Origin: Onchocerca volvulus
Taxonomy: Eukaryota > Nematoda > Chromadorea > Rhabditida > Onchocercidae
NCBI GenBank assembly: GCA_000499405.2
Contig: HG738140.1
Location: 310,001-374,000, forward strand
Length of the DNA stretch: 64,000 nucleotides
Reading direction: 5' to 3'
Of this stretch, positions 25,211 through 38,025 are shown piece after piece. The translations under genes and the position numbers were made by a program. Positions within the stretch are counted from its first letter, which is position 1, and each line of letters opens with the position of its first letter. The notes beneath the pieces were generated by a model. It was not told the origin of the DNA. It made no database searches and saw only the letters and a list, made by a program, of their open reading frames with translations.

Positions 25211-28200
25211 ATGCTACTGTTTCACGATCTCCGGTCACTTTTCCGTTACCTGTTACTACTGTTCATTACTTACCATGGAATACTGAAATCGCAAGCAGCA
25301 CCTGTCGATGGTACACTGATTCCATCACGTGTGCAGAATTTTCGAGCTCGATACGATCATGCAACGGATGCGATTTATATTCAATGGTCATATCCAGAAG
25401 AAGTGCAGAGAGAAGGTTAGATATTGTTGATAACTCAATCCATGCTTCATTAACCATAACTCCTTCCATTATTTTCAGAAAAGTATGGAAATCATTATTC
25501 TTTGGTTCCCTTGTGAAAAAGAACTGCTATATTTCGTAGATTTGAACGTTAATATTAGCATTATTCGATTATTCCTTGCACTTACATTTGGTTAAATGTA
25601 ATGGAAAATTAATAGATATTATTATTACCATACACGCATCTCTCGTAAAAGTCCTAAACACTGCCTTGTTGCACTATATTTATTGTCTGTAGATAAATAA
25701 TAATCTTCCTGGTTTATCTCAAATTTTGATTATTGTTTGTCAGATTTTGATACCGTCCAGTCTGTGTATTTCTCGGGATATCAGATTTTGATGGTTAATT
25801 TTCGAAAAATCATTTCATCAGCATTATATTAGATGATTACTTTATTTTCTAGATGATATTTTCAGTGCAACCCCAATTTCTGGTTCGTTACCGAATCACT
25901 AATCGTCCTGAAAGTTTCTCCGAGTTTGATTGGAGATACTCACGAGTCGGAACTGAATTAGAAGCAAGATTGGATTTAAATGACATACGAAATGGTGACG
26001 AACTTCAAGCACAGGTAAGCTAAAGTTCGTTAATATTAAAGTAAAAAAGAATATGAATAAGTTGCTATATGAAGGATGATTAGATAAGATGAAAGAACTT
26101 TGAATAAGCAAAGAAATAACCCACAGATTAGCTATAAATCGGATTATCAGATAGTTTTACTTCATATCATTACGAATAAAAAAATGTTATTTATATCACA
26201 AATATAAAATTGCAATTTATTGATGCAGTTAAGTAAATCACTGAGTTTTAGAAGGCTAGTAAATATATCAATAATGAATCATTAAGTGCTCGATCATTAG
26301 ATCAGCAAATATCGCGAAGATTATAGGTTCGTGCGGAGCGCTCTGACGGAACAGTCTTAGAAGAATGGTCACAGTCTTTGCTGATCTCGATAATCAAACG
26401 TGTTCTCATTGATGGTATTCTAGCGGCTGATGATGACCTGTTGCCCCCGCTTGATTTTCAGGCCCATATATTAAGCACGTCAATGGTACGCTTGGAATGG
26501 ACTCCACCTTTCAGAGTTTTGTCAAATGGTCAATGTTTAACGCGAATTCAGTAAAAATAGAAAAAGATAGGAAAAAGATAGTAGAATACAATTAGCGCTT
26601 TGCTGTAAGCAATCGGAAATATGTCAGAAATCAATATAGTGACTGTCTCCTCATAATTAATCAATTTACCCGAAAAAAATCCAGGAATTGTTGAGAATTG
26701 AATTTATTAATATAAAGATTTTTCTCTTCAGATCCATTAAGTCATTATTACATCGTGAATGTGAAGCAGTTGACATCCGAAGATAAAGCACCATTGCTTC
26801 GACAACAGGTTGTTTTCTATTTCTAATGATACAGCATTCTATTGGTAATGTTTTAACCAGCGGATAAAGAGTGGGCTAATTCTAATCTTGAAATATTTCT
26901 TTTTTTATTATTTCAAAATAGTGTTTGAATATGTTTAGAGTACATTAATCTGTGGTTAAATAGGTAACTCTTGAAATAAGATGCATAAAAGACACCGAAA
27001 TATTTGCGAAAAAAAGACAAAATAATGAAGCAGAATAGTTTGCAAAATATAAAATTTATCCATTTTACTGAGAGCCAACTTGATACTGAGTTTCCATCAA
27101 AGCAAAGCGACAATCTACAAAATATAGTTGTAACTAACAAACTAAAAAAAATTGAAGTATAATCCAAAAATTTGCAATTCTTTGTTCCAAGTCAAACCAC
27201 AATTTTAAAATCTAGAAATAATTTTTTCTCTTGCTACATTGCGACCTTAATTCCTTTAGTCCATTGGTAGTTACGACCTTAGTCCATTTAGTCTAGTGAT
27301 AGTTTATGCCATCTTATTTTAGCTATTAAAAAAAAAAGAAATAATTTTTACTATTATACACGAGGTGCCCATTTCTCATGGATCCACAGGTCCATGAAAA
27401 ATGGGCACCTCGTGTATACTAGTAAAAATAATTTCGTTTTTCTAAATTTTTAGTTAAATTAATGAATTCTTCGAAAAAATAAATTGAAAATTATCATGAA
27501 AAGTTGTATTACATGGCAAATTTATATTGGTTTTAAATGCTAAAATGTAAACAATTATATATGTGCCCATAAGAAAAACTGAAATGAATGACCTTCAAAC
27601 AATTGGTTTGCAGGTCTTCCGTAATCAAAAAAAAAAAAAAAAAAAATGCTCCAAAAAATATTTTTAAATTTAAAAATAACTTTCTTCTTCCAGCAATTTG
27701 TAAAATATTTCGATTTTTTACTTCGAAGTATTTAAAATCTGTTTCTTAAATTTTTTATTTTACAAAGTAATAAAATTTGAAATAGTTCATAAAAAATAAA
27801 TAAAAATTACTTAAGGATGATTAGAGGTATCGAAATTAAGTATAACAGATTATTTTGAAATACTAGCAAAATAATTAAAAAATTTACCAATGAACGAAAG
27901 TTTACATATTAAACAAATCAATAATAAATGAAAACATCACAATAATACATCCAAAGCTAAAATCAAACTTAATGTTCATAAAGATGAAACATAATTATAT
28001 CCAAGTTGTAAGTCCTAGCAAATGAAAAAACTAAGTAATACATTTCAAAAAGTAGTTCAAAACATAGAAGAATGAAATATGAAATGAACTGAAAGCTACT
28101 TAAAATGAAAAAGAGAAAAGGAAAGCTTAATACACAATCAAAGAAAATCAAGTGATCATATTTAAAGATCAAGAACAAGAAATTCTAAAAATCAAGATTA

Positions 28201-31200
28201 TTTAAAACATAAATCTTTTGATTAAAAATTAAATACTCTAAAATTAGATTATTCTCTTAAAATATGAAAGATCTGAAGACATTAATCTGGCGAATTTCTA
28301 ATCTATCCTATCATATTTACAAATATTTGCTCGCAAAATCTATATAATTAGCAATTAACATCAAAATTCATCTTCAAATCATTTTTCTCAAATTCAGCTT
28401 AGTGATCAGTCGATGTCAAGAATATTTTGATTTGTAGCTTTTATTTATACTTTCAGTGTATATTAAATTTAGTTTCCTGATAACTGCATGATTTTCATTT
28501 AATTGTGAAATACTCGAAATTAGATTTATTTTAATTATCATTTTTAATCCTTGCTAATTTCTATAAGCATAACGTGATATTAAGTAAATCCCTGAATTAA
28601 AAAATAAAAAAATTGTAGGTAAGAAAGAAAAAAGAAATTAAATGTGGAATATTTATTTTATAAAATACTACGTTGAATAACTTCACGTGATTTTTTTTTT
28701 TTTTTTTTTTGAGAAATAGAGTATTTGCTGTTCAAATGGTATAATGCTTTTGACTTATAGATTAAAGTTCAGACGAATAGTTTCACATTGAATAATTTGA
28801 AATCGGGTCAGCGATATGAGTTGACAATACGGACTGCTTCAACTCCAGACCGTGTTTCCAATGTCGCAGCGATTGTAGAAATCACGATGCCCAGAGGTAA
28901 TTTTGACTGCTTTTCCAGTTTAACGTTTTATATTGGTTGCTTTATTTCCCTCAGTTTAACATTTTTTTTTTTTAAATTTATTTTGATGATCAGTTCGAAA
29001 ATACATTTAGAAGATGAATATTTCGAAGTGGGCAATCTGATTGTTAGTTCACATTTCAAAGCGACGGGTCAAGGTACCGTGAATTTGACTTGGGAAGTGC
29101 CGGAGAAAATGAGGAATAAAATCCGGGGTAAGTTCATTTTCTTTTCATATTTTTTTTGAGTCATTTTTGCTGCTTTTTAATGAAGATTTCTTCTATTTCA
29201 ACAATTTGTCGGTTCACAGCTTACGATGTTCAATACTCGGAAGTTGGTACAGAGGATTGGCATCAGTTGCAATTTAGCGGTTTACATCCATCTGCAAGCT
29301 TAACCACCTTGAAGAGGTTTCTTAGATCATTTATGTGAAATATAGTATAATGTTGTGCTTGGAACATACATCATCACACATTTCCCGGTGATACCCTTAA
29401 CTAGAAATTTGGAAAGATGATCAGTTCTTGAAATTGCGTTTCTTAATACTGACACAGTTGTGTGCCTTATATGGCTTTGGAGCTAATACAATCTATTTCC
29501 TAGGCTTAGTTAAGTCTCACTAATTCGATTTACCGATCTACTTGATAGCGATATGCGTATGATAATAGATTTCCTTTTTGTTCGAAACTTTTGGAACACT
29601 TACATAAAGTTTGTTTCAGTATTGAACACAGTTTGTGTTCAACTGCTGAAATATCCGAGTGACGATTTCCTTTTCTTTTTCAACAATGAAAAATAGCCTT
29701 TTGATGATTTTAGTGACACAGAGTATTTGTTGAAAATCCGAACACATCTTTTTAATAATCTAACAACTGAAAGTGGGCAGTTCAGATTCCGGACGCCAAC
29801 CGGTAAGTCTGCTTCATTTTTTTCTACTAATTAGTCTTGCATTTTTTGTCCGAGAAATAAATTTCAAGATTTTCAAACTTTCTTTACTTTCAAGTAATTA
29901 ATCCGAGAAAATTTTTTTGCAGATCAAGGGATAAAAAAACAAAGCCAGCTTCCTTTCACTAGAGACTATTTCATTTCTTTCGTTATGATTTTCATATAAA
30001 CAATAAGTGATATATTGTAGTTGTTCAAAATCCAATCAAGAAAGTGGATGTTATTTATACGCATGAAATTGATGGTGTACGGTTACAGTGGACATTAGAA
30101 AAGTAAGTAATTTAGTTCTTAATTAATATATTTCATAGTTTTTCACTACTTTTCATAATCATAAATTTTCCATGCATTGAAGTGAAAACACAATTTTGTT
30201 ACTAATATTAAGATATCATTTAAGCAGCTTTCAATTAGAAATGAATGTTATGATCATCAAATATAATCCATTTCAAATGTTGGAAAGAATGTTTTTTTTT
30301 AAAAAAAAATGTCCCTTTTTCATGTTCCAGTTTTTTATCCGCAAATCTTGTTGACGGCTATGATGTTTACGTATCCGATAATCCAGATCTTCCGGATGCT
30401 GAGTGGTCGTATTATCCGATAAGTAGATCTGAATTACCAAATGATGCTTTTATTGGCGGGGCTAACTCGCTTGTGCTCCGTAATTTGCGATCCGATCATA
30501 CATATTATGTACGAATAAATGTTCGTAAGAAGGATGGTGAAATATTGCGAGCACCAAGCATTTACCGATTCAAAACAATGGGTAAGTTTATATAGATTGC
30601 TCATGGAATACAACTTAAAGCAAAGTCTTATTTATTGCATGCTTGAAAAATTCTGATTTTAAAGTATAAAATTGACAATATGATGATAATTCAAGGGATT
30701 TTTAAAAATACCATTATGGGGAGAAGAAAAATTCAGGATTGAAAGCTCCGGCAGATAATAAAGGATGATAAAAATTGAATTATTAACTAGATCACTTGTG
30801 AAGACATATCATAGTTATCGCTTTTTAGATGTACGCATCATTTTATTCATTTCTTCTATGTTTTCTTTTTTTCATTATTTATTTTTTATTTTTTTAAACT
30901 TAGCATATCATTTATAATTGCATATTATTAATAATGCATAATAATATGTTCTCAGTAATATATTTTGTGTTTGTATTATATGAATTCAGCAAAATAGCTT
31001 CATTTTGAATATTAATAGTATTTTTTTCATTCACTGGTTTGCAGAACGTAGCGAATTTCTTGAACGTCGAGAAGGAAATGCATTGTCGTATCGATTGTTA
31101 TCACCTGGACGTGTTCAAATTACATGGACGTATCCCAGTTCGATTATACCTACCATCACAGGTTTAAGTATTCTGCCATTTTGGTATGAATAGTAAGGAA

Positions 31201-32275
31201 AGGTGGAGAAATGAAAATTAATGAACCAAAGGTTTTGAAGAAACAAAATTGGAATTGTGTAGGATAACATACAAAATATAAAACAAAAAGTCAGAAAATT
31301 TTGTGAAGCCGAGTTTTTGGAATTCTGTTGAATACATGCAGGTTATTGTAGTGTAATATTAACTATTTCTTGTTTATTATTTTTATTTTTTATGCTAATG
31401 ACAAAGTAATGAATGAAGATTTTTGAATTTTTTATTTGCTATAAATTTACTTACATTTCTTTTAGGTTCCTCAATTATGTATGCAGAAAGCAATACTTTA
31501 CCTGAACAGTGGAAACGTATCAGTTTAGTTGATCCAAGACAAGTACGAGATATTTTGAATTTATTTTTGTAAAGCGCTTTTTTGTTATATGGTAGTGATA
31601 CCGAAAAGATTATAAGAATTTCTTGATTAGGATTACGGAATTGCAGAATTCTGTTGTGCTGGAGCAACTAAAGCCAAACTCACGATACTTTATTCGTATT
31701 TTACCACAAATTAACAATACTTTTTATGACAGCAGTATCATCGATACGTTCGAAATTAGAACTGGAGAGGAAAGCATGTTTTTCAATTTATTGTTTCAAT
31801 TTCATATATAACTAATTTTTTATGACCAATTAAATTTTGCTGCATAATTATGATTCTCGAATATATCTGAGTAGTTATCAATTCCACTCATAATATCTCT
31901 AATATAATCACATTAGATCATATTCGATTCTCTTCTCCTGACAATACTCATTCACGAATGCTGTTGCAACATGAAAAACAGGATGACAATATGATAGCAA
32001 GAAAGAAAAATGAAAAGTTGGTATTGAATGCATGCAATCCAGATTCCATTAAGGTTTAATTTTAACATTTAACATCATTCAAAATCATATATATGGAAAA
32101 ACTGATGTAATTGAAATGTAGAATAAATTCACTGCATTAGATCGGTAGTAAAATAAATGAACAATTTTTGCAGAACGAATGCTCCTGGGATGAGCGTTGT
32201 GTACCAGTAAGTGAGGATCATTTCCGTGGTTGGTGTATTCCGGGATCATTACGTAATGCAATCATCAATAACTGA
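25211..32275 (+). CDS. Secreted fibronectin type III repeat protein with Cys-rich C-terminus
   Basis: Exons: 25211-25415, 25866-26014, 26327-26528, 26732-26808, 28761-28896, 29011-29127, 29220-29316, 29714-29802, 30021-30102, 30331-30581, 31045-31161, 31466-31542, 31647-31773, 31917-32053, 32174-32275; about 654 aa. A signal peptide (LLLLFITYHGIL, cleavage near residue 30) is followed by five FN3 domains at about 42-130, 155-255, 265-357, 365-468 and 475-575, each with the strand B Trp (IQWSYP, LEWTPP, LTWEVP, LQWTLE, ITWTYP) and the Tyr-containing F strand (YELTIRT, YYVRINV, YFIRILP). The end is a four-Cys segment (NACNPD, NECSWDERCVP, GWCIPG). No TM helix, so it is probably an extracellular matrix or surface adhesion protein. 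The 31773 donor must be GC (AAA/GCATGT) to keep frame. Name and partner unknown. Confidence 0.85.
26809..28760 (+). other. Long intron 4 of the FN3 gene
   Basis: About 1.95 kb, very A+T-rich and without coding signal. It holds a long hairpin at 27338-27437, an imperfect duplication around 27243-27305 (two variants of a GACCTTA...TTTAGTC block), an 18-base A run near 27629 and a T run near 28691. Confidence 0.65.
27338..27437. repeat. Long near-perfect inverted repeat (hairpin)
   Basis: Two arms of about 45 bp (about 27338-27382 and 27391-27436) pair with three mismatches around an 8-base loop. The arms share ACACGAGGTGCCCATTT on one side and its complement AAATGGGCACCTCGTGT on the other. It is the strongest foldback in the FN3 gene. 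It may be a palindromic MITE or a source of small RNA if transcribed; neither is shown. Confidence 0.85.
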
Positions 32276-32353
32276 AGTATTTTATTTCTTTCGGTCCAGC
32301 TGATCTAAATTTAATCATTTATCTATTCAATTTAAAGGCTTATTAAAAATTCA

Positions 32354-32359
32354 AATAAA
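32354..32359 (+). terminator. Candidate poly(A) signal of the FN3 gene
   Basis: AATAAA about 80 bp after the FN3 stop codon, at a normal distance for a nematode 3' UTR. Confidence 0.5.
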
Positions 32360-32539
32360 CTATTTAATGCAGTTCTGTATTTAGAAACCAATTTTTGTTA
32401 AAATTGCTTAGTAACTCATAACTGATAATTTTTTTTAATTGAACTTTCTTATGTGAAAAAACTAATACTCGCTTTCATCATTTTGATCTTTGAATCGAAT
32501 GATTCAAGTAGATAAAAGATACTATTTTCATTCAACTTT

Positions 32540-32847
32540 CTTGCTATGTCAAGCATTTTTTATGGTTGTACAGGAGATCAACAGGCTGAAAATTGATAGA
32601 CCCAAAGTTTTTACATGCATGTACATATTCGGAATTATTTTGAACGTCAAAAGTTGCATATCTGATCGTTGATTGAAAGAAAGAAGAGAATACATATTTT
32701 TTAAATTTATTTGAGAAGTCCATATGAAATGCATTATATCGCTGTGAAAATCGATAAAAAATAAAGATATAAATCTATAAAAAATTTGGATTAATTTTCA
32801 GCCTATTGATCCCTTGTACAACCACAAAAAATGTTTGACATAGCAAG
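32540..32847. repeat. 55-bp inverted repeat with about 200-bp spacer (MITE-like)
   Basis: Left arm 32540-32594 begins CTTGCTATGTCAAGC and ends GGCTGAAAATT. Right arm 32793-32847 is its reverse complement at 50 of 55 positions. All five mismatches are transitions. No open frame lies between the arms. No target-site duplication was identified. Confidence 0.8.
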
Positions 32848-32913
32848 AAAATTAATTAAATAACAAAAAAAAAGTAATGGAATGGAAATGGAAATATCAC
32901 TAATTTATTAGGT

Positions 32914-32983
32914 ATGAATTAATTAATAAGTTTTTGTTAATTAAAAAAGCTTTTGTTAATTAAAAACTTATTAATTAATTCAT
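32914..32983. repeat. 70-bp A+T-rich foldback
   Basis: Arms of about 33 bp (ATGAATTAATTAATAAG outward, CTTATTAATTAATTCAT on return) around a central AAGCTT-containing core. It lies only about 65 bp after the 32540-32847 inverted repeat, so both may belong to one composite element. Confidence 0.75.
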
Positions 32984-35105
32984 CTCCTAATAAAAAAATC
33001 ATGATTTGTTTATATTAATTTTGATGTATATCTTTTTTTTTCACTTTGTGATAGATGTCATATTAAGATGTTTATTAGCTGATATCATTTTTAAATTACA
33101 CGGGGTGCATTGTTTCTGGAAATTGCCTAATGAGCTGCTAATCAAAGATTACCTCATAAGAATGGCATATTATATAGTCAGAAGAAGTTGATCTTAGACG
33201 ATTAAATTGATATTTGAACTACGTTTGCTGAAACATATGTTTTATGTTTGATTTGTAAAATTTTTTGTGGCATGAAATTGATTAACGGTATTAGACTAAT
33301 TCTTATATATTATGCTTTCTCGAGATTTTGTAAATTTAATTGTCCTTCAAAAAATTGAAGCAAGCTTTACTTTATGTTGTGCCGATTTCGAAGCTGGTTA
33401 AAATTCGAATAAAATACGTCCAAGTTTTGTGCTAGTATGCGAATTTCAAGTATGCAAATTGGACGATCAAATCAGAATATATGACGATTTTCTTCGGCAG
33501 TTATCGATCCAAAACAGATAAACGGATGCAGATTCCTAATTTTATTACTGCTAAATCGAAATTGGATTTAAATTAATTTTGATCAGACTCAAGTTATTGT
33601 TACTGAATTACTCTACTGAATTATTCTCTCGTTGCGATGATTGGAACTCAAATAATGCCGAAGAAGACTGAAATCGTGAAGAAACCATTCTAATAAAAAT
33701 CAGGAAAGTTCTCAAAAAATTTTCGAAACAAAGTTTTAATTGAAACTCTTGAATTTTTTTGGGGGAGTGAAATATTAAAATATGACCGTCTCTATTTATT
33801 ATTTAAGTTACAGAACTTTTCAAAGTTTGAAAAAACTTTCATGTTCATTCTTTGTTTGTATTTTTAAAAAAAAAGAAGGACTGTGGTACTTTATTTGGGA
33901 ATCTGTAAATTGTAGATCCACTTTAATCAATTTTTCTGGACTCCAACTTGTTGATTATAAAAACTTTAGAATGAGGTTGTCTGCAAAGATTTGAATTGAT
34001 ATCCTTAAATCACTACAAGAAACAAATATGTATATATAGAATATATATACATATTTATATATTTAGAATTTCACCGTACATAATATTAGCGCAGTACTTC
34101 AAGAAAACAAATTTTGGCGATAAAATGGACAAACTTGAATTAAATCAAGACGATGCTGCATCACCAGTATTGGAACATATATTTCCAGTATTCTAAAATG
34201 TTAGAAATCATTGAAAGGATGTTAGAATATGATGGACAATAATTGTGCTCAATTATTCGTCATATCCCTGATTGCAAATTGATTCGTCATATCAGATCAC
34301 AAATATATGCCTCCACATGAAAAATTTTAAAGTAGGAATTGTGAAAATTTAAAATTTTTTTGTGAAAATTTGAAATGATTTTCAGTTTCGGAATTTGAAT
34401 TTCATTTCACCGAATAAACACACAACCGTTCTTTTCCTTACGAATATTTAGCAGTAAGAATCGTGAAAAGTAAATTTTAAGTAGCAAACAGTATTATAAG
34501 TAACAGTATGAATTTGTTTAAGAAAAGGAGGAAAGCATTAACGATTCTTTTTGATTGGTAAAAAAATAGAGGAAATGTTAAATGGAAAGTGATTTTAGGA
34601 AAAACTATATAAGATATCAATTGGTCACAATGACCTGGTCATCGCCATCACAAGTATGCAAAAAATCGATCCAATTTGATCAGATCCGCTCCGATCGTTG
34701 ACATCTAATAACCAGTCAATATCATGATGATGGCAGATATGGTCATGAATTAATGACTAATTTCCATCTTCATTACTACTCTTTCTTCTCCTTCCTCTCT
34801 GACTTCATCTTTATTTTACTTGTTAGTGACATTTTGAAAATTTTCCACAGAATTTAAAATTTAAAAGTGAAAATGTTGTTCTTTTTTTTTTTCATTCTTT
34901 TCCAGATTTTGTTGTGAATTACTTTTTGTAAAAAGTTGAAGGGAAGCTAAATGTGGTCATGCAGGATAATCGGTGACATTAATCAAGTAACCTGGATTTT
35001 AGTTAATTAATTTGGATTAATTTAGTTTAAATGTTGATACACGAGAACTTTTCAATCAATTAAAGAAAGTTTCATTTTATTTACTATTTCTAAATTAAAG
35101 AAAGT

Positions 35106-35924
35106 ATGTGGCTGTCTTTCTTGCTGATTTTCGATAGCGTAGGAGCCGACTTTACGCCACATTTCCGGTCATTCATTCATAATAACTACGGTGTTGCCAT
35201 AGCTCAAGCATTGGAACGCACTGATTTGGGAAGAACCGCAAGTTTCGGTGGTAAACAAAGCAATGAAGATAAGCTGAGTAACCAGGCTGTTATACTAATT
35301 CATGGCAGTGGTGACAGGATTACTCGATTGCAGGTAATAACATCATTTTTCTCAATTTATTCGTAAAATTCACGGGTGAAATTATACATAGGGATGAATT
35401 TCTTATCCATATAATATAAGATTATTGTACTTGAATGTTGCGAGATTTATTGCAGGGAAGAGCGATTTAGTTAAAAATCAGATCATTCATTCATCTAATT
35501 AAGCGAAATTCAAACAGCTGAATTTGATGGAATGATTTTTCAGTTAAATCTTAGCTTGAATTTTAGAAAACAACTCTTAGATTAAAAAAGTTTCTTAGAA
35601 ATATTGTAAGAACTTTCTGCAGAGAATGGTCGATCATTTACTTGCTAAAGGTTATAATCGATCTGAAATTTATGGCACAACATGGGGTGATGGTGAATTG
35701 ACATCAGTTGGACTAGTTGACATGAAGTGTTCTTATGTTAAACAGATCAGGTATGGAATGTTTCCCTGTTCTGTTTTGCTGATTTTTATAAAGCAAAAGT
35801 CAGAAGTGTTTTGTTGAATTTTTGAAAATTAATGACAGCAAAGAAATAGTCTTAAGCCTGCCATTCCAGGTTATTTTCTTCTTGTCAATATTGAAGTGTT
35901 ACTGATCAATCTTTGATCGTAGTG

Positions 35925-35955
<31 letters not shown>

Positions 35956-36876
35956 GAGGAGTATGATAATCGCTGTCCGTCAGTATAGCGGTACACGAGT
36001 TGATGTGATTGCATATGCGGTTGGTTCACCGTTGGCCCGAAAAGCAATCCTTGGTGGGGAATGCGTTGATACTCGTGAAATTCTTGGTTAGTTTTTGAAA
36101 CAATACTTTCATAGATCGCAAGAATTGTTCCGAAGCGATTAATAATGAAGAATTCGTAAATCATTACGAAATGAAAGAATATTAATGGAATGCCATTTCA
36201 TTCATCTCGTATATTCCAGAAATTTTGTTGTTTTCCTCATATTTTAATCAAAAATATTTTCTTTAATAATAACTGGAACCCATGCTTAACATAATATTTT
36301 ATCTTCCCTTTTCTTTTATAATTTAATTTTGGACATCCAGATAACAGTGTATCTTTTCAGGTCCACCAATTACCGAGTTAATCGACACATATTTGAGTGT
36401 TGCTGGTGCCAACTACGGTATCGTATCATGTTTTATACCGATACCGGTAGGTGCATGCAATCGCAGGACTGGTTTGCACTGTCGATCAACGTTTTTGCGA
36501 GATATTAATGGACAAACTGGATATGAAGGCACTTTCATCTTTAGCATTTTCTCGGATTCCGATGAAAAAGTAATACATTCCGCGATTTCGTGTAGCGATT
36601 AATTAACAATGAGCGATATACGGCTTACTTGATACCATCACAATTTTTATTCATTCATAATAAGCACACCAAAGATGAAAGTTCATCCATTTGTTCACAA
36701 AATATCCTTATCTAAAATTTGGATTATAGATTGGTTATCGCGGTTGCAACACACTACTCAGTCCGATTAGAGGTGAAACCGGATTCGTAAAGAAGGAATT
36801 TCTAAGTCATGATCTTACCATTGATAAGACATATGAAATGCAACGGAATTTTATTCAAAAACAGCGGCCAGTCTGA
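35106..36876 (+). CDS. Class-2 lipase-family protein with nucleophile Ser replaced by Ala
   Basis: Exons: 35106-35333, 35623-35750, 35959-36086, 36361-36569, 36730-36876; 279 aa. The short hydrophobic start (MWLSFLLIFDSVG) suggests secretion. Alpha/beta-hydrolase landmarks of the nematode lips family (Lipase_2) are in order: AVILIHGSGD (oxyanion loop), IYGTTWGDG, the nucleophile elbow, SVAGANYG, CNRRTGLHC, the acid-residue loop FSDSDEK and the His motif LSHDL. The elbow reads AYAVGSPLARK, where active members have a Ser (AYSMGS type); the codon at 36017-36019 is GCG, so residue 139 is Ala. Asp and His candidates remain. The protein is probably catalytically dead or altered, perhaps a lipid- or partner-binding pseudoenzyme. 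Splice phases are clean; a 20-odd-base T run precedes the exon 3 acceptor. Confidence 0.88.
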
Positions 36877-36878
36877 GC

Positions 36879-36884
36879 AATAAA
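36879..36884 (+). terminator. Poly(A) signal of the lipase-like gene
   Basis: AATAAA begins two bases after the TGA, implying an extremely short 3' UTR, which is not rare in nematodes. Confidence 0.5.
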
Positions 36885-38025
36885 TCTTTCTTTCCAAGAC
36901 TATTCATCACATGTTCATAGTTCAAGCACTTGTTGCTCACTTAGAAATTAAGATGAAAGATAACTTTGATTAATCTAAATTTTATTCATTAAGTAGGAGG
37001 GTAATGAATCAGATGAGTTCAGAAATTCTTTAGAGGTTAATAGGATATATTGTTCTCTCTTTAATTCTGAACATTTCTGCAAAATCTATTCTATTAAATT
37101 TTCCAAACTCAGTCATTAATTTCACAACTAAATATATTAATTTGAGTCTAAAAATTAAACTAAAATAGAAAAAGAATGATTTTGCTGAACTCTAGCAGAT
37201 GAAAAACTTGCTAACACGTACTTCATCTTTTTTCTGATGTGAAAAATGGAGCAATTCATGAACGAATGAGTCGAAAGATCCTTTGTGTGTCGCCAATTTA
37301 TTGAATTCACTAATGAGTATTTTTTTAAATTTCAGAAAATAGTGGATATATTGTTATTATTAATGACAATATTATCATCAGTGCTGTATCAATTAGTTGC
37401 TGCTGGCAGTTTATCTCCTACATTTTATGTTGATTAAATGACACATATGGGATGCTGACGATCTTCTTAATCGTGACAAATATTGAGTTCTTGTTTCTTG
37501 TTCCCGAATTCTCAAACTTGGATAATTAAACCTTTATTATAAGATCTGATAACGCGACAAGACACGCGACAATAACAAATCAATCATCTCAATAACAGTT
37601 CTAATGACAAACAATTCCAAGAGCTACCAATATTCTCTTCCATACAATGAAACTTGATTATATGAAAAGAGTTAGTGCATTGGACTGCATTTTTTTACCA
37701 TTAGTTAGAAGATGTATGTCACTCAATGTCTAAATTTCTAATATTAAATGGCAAGTATTGTATATTGGAACTTATTTCAATCAGAAACATTCAAGGATTA
37801 ATGAGATTATTTCGAAGACGGTTTTCTAAATTGCAGTGAAGTTGAATTTTATGCTGAATCCAGTTTTTTCCCTTGAAAATTACTCAAAATACCAACTTAT
37901 GATTAAATGAGTAAAACTTTTAAAAAATCCTGTTACATTTTCTACCAAATTATGCCCTGATATTTCATAGTTTTTTATATTAAGGTAATTCAGTATAGTA
38001 GGTGTAAGCTAATTTAATATAGTAG

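Larger units (their letters stand above)
32276..35105. other. Intergenic interval between FN3 and lipase genes
   Basis: Holds the FN3 3' UTR and two inverted-repeat structures (32540-32847 and 32914-32983). The remainder is A+T-rich with no supported gene; short open frames near 33006, 33782 and 33996 have no coding character. Confidence 0.6.
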
